52,726 bases of DNA from Streptomyces sp. ASQP_92. GTDB lineage: Bacteria; Actinomycetota; Actinomycetes; Streptomycetales; Streptomycetaceae. The position numbers and the translations under genes were made by a program. Each line of letters opens with the position of its first letter. Position 1 is the stretch's first letter. The notes under the pieces are model-generated. The model was not told the DNA's origin, made no database searches, and was given only the letters and a program-made list of their open reading frames with translations. The stretch covers positions 1-52,726 of the forward strand of contig NZ_JAODUA010000029.1 of the NCBI RefSeq assembly GCF_025399895.1. Reading direction: 5' to 3'. Below, one piece after another: positions 49,192 to 52,726 of the stretch.

Positions 49192-50109
49192 ATGACCATC
49201 ACTGACCCCGACCAGATTCCCGCAACCCCGATCTACACCATCACCGTCAGCTCGAACGGCGTCGCCGCGGTCAACGGGGAAGAGGTCACCGAGCCGGGCC
49301 TCAACGCCAACGAGGCCCGCGTCCGCGCCCTCGCCGAGGTCCGGATCAAGGCGGCCTTTCACGGCCGCCCCGTCCGCGTGCTCGCCAAGGAGGCCGACGG
49401 GGCGGCCTGGCCCCTGATCGTGGACGTCAACGGCGACGTGATGACGCTCGACCGCCCGCACCCGACACCGCCGGCACCCGTGCCCGCACAGGCGCCCCCC
49501 GCGGCCCCCACCTCCCCGGCCCCGGCCGAGCCGGTCGTGACCCTCGCCTCGGCAGCGGCACCCCAGCGGGCGGCGGTCGGCACTCAGGCCCGTACCGCAC
49601 AGCAGCCCGCCGCGCCGGATGCCGGCCGCGCCACAGCCGCCGTACCGCCCGAGTGGGCCGCGCCCCTCCCGCCGCAGTACGCATCCGTCTGGGCCGAGCT
49701 CGTCGCCCACGAACGTGCGGGACGGCTCGTCGAGGCCATCGTCGCCGCCGCCCAGATCGAGACCGCCCTCGCGGGCGCCTTCGGGCCTCTCGCACCGCCC
49801 ACGGTCAACGTGATGACGACGAGGGCCGCGTTCACCGTGCGCCGGGTCGAGGAGACAGAGGATTGGGCCGAGACGTTGGAGCTCCTCGTCCAGACGGCGC
49901 AGCGCCGCCGCGAGGCAGGGGCCCCCGAGGACGAGACACAGCGGGTGATCAGCAACGCCCACGCGGTGTGGATTCGCCTCGCCGTGGAAGATCCCGAGTA
50001 CGCCCGCGAGACGGCCGAGCCGGTGCTCGTCCTCCTGGGGGACGTCCCGGAGAACAAGCGGCGCGCACAGGCCGTGATTCGCGTCCTCGAACGGGGCGCA
50101 GCGGCGTAG
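49192..50109 (+). CDS. Hypothetical protein ending the conjugation operon
   Basis: 305 aa, GGAGAAAG upstream. Residues 1-85 form a small beta-rich domain (IYTITVSSNGVAAVNGEEV...GRPVRVLAKEADGAAWPLIVDVNGDV), like recently described plasmid accessory domains. A Pro/Ala linker (about 85-155) and a helical C-terminal half follow (AVWIRLAVEDPEYARETAEPVLVLL). No family named. Ends at the strong terminator 50127-50178. Confidence 0.7.
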   Translation: MTITDPDQIPATPIYTITVSSNGVAAVNGEEVTEPGLNANEARVRALAEVRIKAAFHGRPVRVLAKEADGAAWPLIVDVNGDVMTLDRPHPTPPAPVPAQAPPAAPTSPAPAEPVVTLASAAAPQRAAVGTQARTAQQPAAPDAGRATAAVPPEWAAPLPPQYASVWAELVAHERAGRLVEAIVAAAQIETALAGAFGPLAPPTVNVMTTRAAFTVRRVEETEDWAETLELLVQTAQRRREAGAPEDETQRVISNAHAVWIRLAVEDPEYARETAEPVLVLLGDVPENKRRAQAVIRVLERGAAA

Positions 50110-50126
50110 CAGGGCACCGCCACCGA

Positions 50127-50178
50127 GAACGCGCGAGACCCCCCTCCCGACACACGGGGAGGGGGGTCTCGCGCGTTC
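50127..50178 (+). terminator. Strong terminator of the conjugation operon
   Basis: 22-bp perfect stem (GAACGCGCGAGACCCCCCTC arm start) with 8-nt loop, 18 bp after the stop. Confidence 0.9.
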
Positions 50179-50332
50179 TGGGCCAGGGCGCAGCAACGGG
50201 GCGCAGCAAGGCGCGGCAGGGCGCGGCGCAGGGCCTCAAGAGGCCCTGACGGGCCCTTTCTTCCGGGGCGTGGCCCAGGGTGCCACACGGCACGCCGCGC
50301 ACCGCCCTGCGGGCCCTGGCGGGCCCTCCGGG

Positions 50333-50469
50333 CGAATCGCCGGGCGCCTTCGGCGCGTTCACCGGCGATTCGGTCCCGCTTCGCGGGACCGCCCTTTTGC
50401 CTGCGCCTTCGGCGCGCACCGGCAAAAGGGTTTTCGGCCCTGCGCCTTCGGCGCGCACCGGGCCGAAAA
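50333..50469 (+). repeat. Nested hairpins with constant GCGCCTTCGGCGC core
   Basis: Three units share the inner 13-mer GCGCCTTCGGCGC (50344, 50403, 50442) but have different outer arms: CGAATCGCCGG/CCGGCGATTCG, CCCTTTTGCC/GGCAAAAGGG and TTTTCGGCCC/GGGCCGAAAA. A separate GGTCCCGC-TTC-GCGGGACC hairpin (50372-50390) lies between the first two. The 427-bp gap 50110-50536 holds only this, the terminator and GC-rich short repeats at 50190-50330. In a + transcript the cores form cUUCGg tetraloops. Confidence 0.7.
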
Positions 50470-50536
50470 GTACGCGCCGTGCCGTGCGGCCTCCTGGGTC
50501 ACGCCCCGGAAGCGCTACGCGAAAGGCGAGCTTTCA

Positions 50537-51097
50537 GTGAACCCAATTTGCTGCCCGCAGTGCGGAGGACTCTCCGCCTACTGCGTCCGGCCTGACGGCC
50601 TGTTCCAGTGCCCCGAATGCGGGGACCTCCTCGACCGCCGCGATATCGACCTCGACGGTATGGAGGTCTGGGGAGTCTCGGCCGACGGAACCCTGTCCAC
50701 GGCCACCGACCCCGCCCACTCCCTTGACTGCCTCATGGAGGCAATCGAGGAATTCCTCACCGCCGACGAGTGCCCGAACGCCGAATACGCCCGACTCGAC
50801 TCCATGCGGAGTGCGACGGAATCCCTCGCGGCGTACATCGACGCGCGCCGCCTCGGGATCAAGCGGCCTGAACTCGGCTACACCGAGGAAAGCGTTCGGA
50901 CCGCCGTCAACGCGGGTGCCGACATGGTCCTCGGCGAGATCAGCCTCGGCGAGCCCGAAGAGGACGCAATCAACCTCGTCGTGAATGCCGCGATTACGAG
51001 CCTCACCAACCCCGGCGCCTCGTTCGCCGAAATGGTCGAGGAGAACTACGGCGAGAGCGCCGACGAAATCCGTTCTTGGTGGGGGTGGAGCAAGTGA
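50537..51097 (+). CDS. Zinc-ribbon hypothetical protein
   Basis: 186 aa, GTG with AAAGGCGAG upstream. N-terminal zinc ribbon CPQC (about 6-9) and CPEC (about 24-27), then an acidic helical protein (MEAIEEFLTADECPNAEYARL, VNAAITSLTNPGASFAEMVEENYG). First of three co-oriented genes in the right subtelomere; GTGA overlap with the next. Confidence 0.75.
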   Translation: MNPICCPQCGGLSAYCVRPDGLFQCPECGDLLDRRDIDLDGMEVWGVSADGTLSTATDPAHSLDCLMEAIEEFLTADECPNAEYARLDSMRSATESLAAYIDARRLGIKRPELGYTEESVRTAVNAGADMVLGEISLGEPEEDAINLVVNAAITSLTNPGASFAEMVEENYGESADEIRSWWGWSK

Positions 51098-51654
51098 CCA
51101 ACAACGAAATGCGCCGATACGAACTCGGCGACCCGAACCAGGAATGCCGCTATCCGGTCCGATTCAACGGACTGCACATCGGCCGCATTTACCGGTGGCA
51201 CGGTGCTTGGTACGCCGTCCCGGCCGGACAGAACGAAGAGATCCGAGTCGCCGCCGGAAGCGTCGGGAAGGAACTCGCCGCCGGTTACCTCGTCGCCATG
51301 TACGAGCTGCGGCAGATCACCCCGCAGAACGCCGAGGAGGACCAGGAAACCGCGCCCCGCGAATTGGTCGGGCCGGTGCCCCTCCTGCACCCGCGAATGC
51401 CCGCCACGCCCCGGAACACCGAGGCCGCGCGCAAGGCCATGGATGGACTCGCCGAATTCCTCTGGACCCCCCTCGGCGGCTACCCCGGGGCCGATAACCC
51501 CTGGTTCCTCCGGTGCCAGCTCTGCGGGTGGCAGGGCCCCCGCTACTGGTCCCACCTGCGCGGGCGCAACGGCAACCCGCCCTCGACGTTCCGGCACCCC
51601 GGGTGCCTCGACGCGGAAAAGGTCCGCGCCGCAATCACCGTCTACGGCAAGTGA
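51094..51654 (+). CDS. Hypothetical protein with zinc-finger-like C-terminus
   Basis: 186 aa, GTG overlapping the previous stop. The N-terminal domain CRYPVRFNGLHIGRIYRWHGAWYAV resembles the YPV..G..GHVYR..WWA segment of the giant protein at 824. The C-terminus has CQLCGWQGPRYWSHLRG and HPGC, a CxxC-H-H-C pattern of a matrin- or RING-like finger. A role in DNA or RNA binding near the telomere is possible. Confidence 0.7.
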   Translation: MTNNEMRRYELGDPNQECRYPVRFNGLHIGRIYRWHGAWYAVPAGQNEEIRVAAGSVGKELAAGYLVAMYELRQITPQNAEEDQETAPRELVGPVPLLHPRMPATPRNTEAARKAMDGLAEFLWTPLGGYPGADNPWFLRCQLCGWQGPRYWSHLRGRNGNPPSTFRHPGCLDAEKVRAAITVYGK

Positions 51655-51671
51655 AAGGCAGGGAAAAGGAA

Positions 51672-52076
51672 ATGACGGACCTTTACGCGGACGGCGCCGC
51701 CGAGGCCAATAGGACCCGCGCGCACTGGGCGGTTACCGCCCTGGAAGCATTCGGATCGGAGACCGGGCAAAACTACCTCGACGGCACCCTCGACGTGGAC
51801 GGCGACGTTCTCAGGGAATTGGGCGGCGACCTCCTCGCCGACCTGTTCCACCTCGCCCGGTTCAACGGCTGCGCCCCGGAACTCGTCATCGACGCGGGCC
51901 TCATGCACTTTGAGGCCGAGCTCGACGAGGAGCGGGCCGAGGAAATCGAGCCCTACCTCGAAAGGGCCAAGGCCGCAGGGGTCGAGCTCTCGCCCGGTGA
52001 CTTCAAGTGGGACGAGGACCGGCCGACCATCGACGGGATGGAACCCGCCGACTGGCTCGACCACATGACGGACTGA
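51672..52076 (+). CDS. Hypothetical acidic protein
   Basis: 134 aa, AAAAGGAA upstream. Helical and acidic (LRELGGDLLADLFHLARFNG, ELDEERAEEIEPYLERAKAAG). No family recognised. Last gene before the U-tract terminator at 52108-52140. Confidence 0.7.
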   Translation: MTDLYADGAAEANRTRAHWAVTALEAFGSETGQNYLDGTLDVDGDVLRELGGDLLADLFHLARFNGCAPELVIDAGLMHFEAELDEERAEEIEPYLERAKAAGVELSPGDFKWDEDRPTIDGMEPADWLDHMTD

Positions 52077-52107
52077 CAGAACGGCCTAGGTAACGACTAG
52101 GCAACAG

Positions 52108-52140
52108 AAAAAGGGTGACCGGTGAATGGTCACCCTTTTT
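52108..52140 (+). terminator. Classical intrinsic terminator
   Basis: AAAAAGGGTGACC pairs with GGTCACCCTTTTT, loop GGTGAAT, with a 5-T tract; rare in this GC-rich replicon. Confidence 0.9.
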
Positions 52141-52167
52141 CCATGCCCAAATGCGCGGCCAATCGAC

Positions 52168-52387
52168 AGCCCTTCGGGCTGGTCCGCCTTTATGTGGCCT
52201 TCGGCCACGGGCGGCCTGGTCCCGCTTCGCGGGCCCGAAAGGAAACCCGCCCCCCTAAGTGGCCTTCGGCCACGGGGCGGAAAGGACCCGGCCCTATCGG
52301 GCCGCCGCTATCGCGGTGGGCCCCTTTAAGGCGCTTCGCGCCGGGGCCCGCCCCTGCGGGGCAAAGGAAAACGGCCTACGGCCGTTT
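52168..52387. repeat. Subtelomeric hairpin field
   Basis: Consecutive hairpins: AGCCC-TTC-GGGCT (52168-52180), GTGGCC-TTC-GGCCAC at 52194-52208 and 52259-52273 (the second inside CCGCCCC/GGGGCGG arms), 52218-52235, CGGCCC-TAT-CGGGCCG near 52289-52303, GGCGC-TTC-GCGCC (52330-52342), GCCCC-TGC-GGGGC (52349-52361) and AAACGGCC-TAC-GGCCGTTT (52369-52387). No gene in 52141-52460. Confidence 0.75.
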
Positions 52388-52466
52388 GGAAAACGAATGC
52401 TGAGGTATTCTCATAAAGCCAAGGAATTACCGAGAAAGGCGCCCGATAAAGAGGCGACCACCACAC

Positions 52467-52495
52467 TTGACAAAGAATTGAACAACCCTTATGGT
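52467..52495 (+). promoter_or_regulatory. Strong outward promoter
   Basis: -35 TTGACA (52467-52472), 17-bp spacer, -10 TATGGT (52490-52495), in an AT-rich island (about 52388-52560) unlike the rest of the window. Transcribes toward the right end. Confidence 0.7.
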
Positions 52496-52526
52496 AGGAA
52501 ACCTAAACGGAATTAGATAAAGGGAG

Positions 52527-52726
52527 GTGAGGAAAATAGAAACCAAGTTCGAGGGAAACGGAACCGACGAGGTCACCCCCACCCCTCCTAGCCAGCCTAG
52601 CCGCGAAGCGGCAAAATCCCAGGTCAGAGGCCGCGAAGCGGCCCGAGCAACCCCCACAACCGCCGTGAAACGGCGGTCAGGCTCCGCGAAGCGGAGCCCT
52701 CGACGGCGTGAAACGCCGTCAGGGGA
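52527..52726 (+). CDS. Partial ORF into the right telomere, start uncertain
   Basis: After the promoter, AGGGAGGTGA (52521-52530) is a near-perfect Shine-Dalgarno. The frame through it (GTG 52527, then ATA 52536) stays open for 66 codons to the last base. GTG 52527 lies inside the Shine-Dalgarno; the correctly spaced codon is ATA 52536, a very rare initiator. The telomere hairpins are read as SREAA, GREAA and AKRS segments. The N-terminal 15 codons have good GC bias. Either a real gene cut off by the window end, or a transcribed telomere with no product. Confidence 0.4.
   Translation, partial: MRKIETKFEGNGTDEVTPTPPSQPSREAAKSQVRGREAARATPTTAVKRRSGSAKRSPRRRETPSG
52600..52726. other. Right telomere: GAA-loop hairpins
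   Basis: Five hairpins lie at 52600-52612, 52629-52643, 52659-52677, 52680-52698 and 52702-52720. All have a GAA triloop on the + strand, the strand whose 3' end is at this terminus (for example GACGGCGT-GAA-ACGCCGTC at 52702). Mirror-image strand choice to the left end, as expected for 3' overhangs. Ends in GGGGA; further terminal sequence may be missing. Confidence 0.8.

Noticed and set aside
50190..50330. GC-rich repeats as an rRNA or tRNA fragment
   Set aside because: No conserved rRNA segments or cloverleaf could be recognised; they are short GGGCC/CGCAGCAA-type repeats.
1..52726. Integrative element (AICE) instead of a plasmid
   Set aside because: No integrase, excisionase or attachment-site duplication was found, while tpg, tap and telomere hairpins support a linear replicon.

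Overview
The window is a very GC-rich actinobacterial replicon, almost certainly a Streptomyces linear plasmid that is complete or nearly so. Evidence: codons with G/C-rich third positions, frequent GTG starts and start/stop overlaps; a terminal protein gene (tpg, 14003-14554) coupled to a telomere-associated protein gene (tap, 12300-14003); and at both ends inverted repeats that fold with a GAA triloop on the strand whose 3' end lies at that terminus. No rRNA, tRNA, CRISPR array, transposase, integrase or relaxase was recognised.

Layout. 1-823: left telomere, then six copies of a 20-bp repeat, three of them next to DnaA-box-like 9-mers (possible origin). 824-7961: a giant Ala/Glu-rich protein, an orphan TniQ-like protein and three hypothetical genes. 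8036-9763: a ParA-type ATPase and a DNA-binding partner (partition). 9846-12137: a DUF6884-like protein whose frame runs into a lipoprotein. 12300-15510: telomere maintenance (tap, tpg) and an HTH/zinc protein that is the best candidate replication initiator. 15694-18715: small regulators, a membrane protein and a possible toxin-antitoxin pair. 18800-20166: a GntR/UTRA repressor and a paralogue lacking its DNA-binding domain.

20421-27037: a Streptomyces-style conjugation module, with an FtsK/TraB-type double-strand DNA translocase (23407-25632), small membrane (Spd-like) proteins, and a 180-bp repeat field that is a good candidate for the cis-acting transfer locus. 27233-36381: accessory genes, including a winged-helix protein, a DUF4097-like protein, a NUDT9-like Nudix hydrolase, a RapZ-C-like protein, an XRE/TPR regulator and a flavoprotein. 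36524-50109: a second conjugation system that resembles the Tcp/type IV secretion loci of Gram-positive plasmids (FtsK-type coupling ATPase, TcpC, TcpD-like, TcpE-like, VirB4, lipoprotein, VirB6/TcpH-like, second TcpC-like, two-domain cell-wall hydrolase). 50127-52726: hairpin-rich right subtelomere with a three-gene operon and an outward-facing promoter reading into the telomere.

Regulation looks plasmid-wide. Six loci share a promoter with a -35 TTGTAG inside an inverted-repeat operator. Four share a CTCAY-N5-RTGAG operator. Two minus-strand genes share a leaderless promoter with a GGCACGC-N5-GCGTGCC operator. The most unusual features are the two conjugation systems on one linear plasmid without a visible relaxase, and 12-bp-phased CGACAGG arrays at three dispersed loci, always in the same plasmid orientation.
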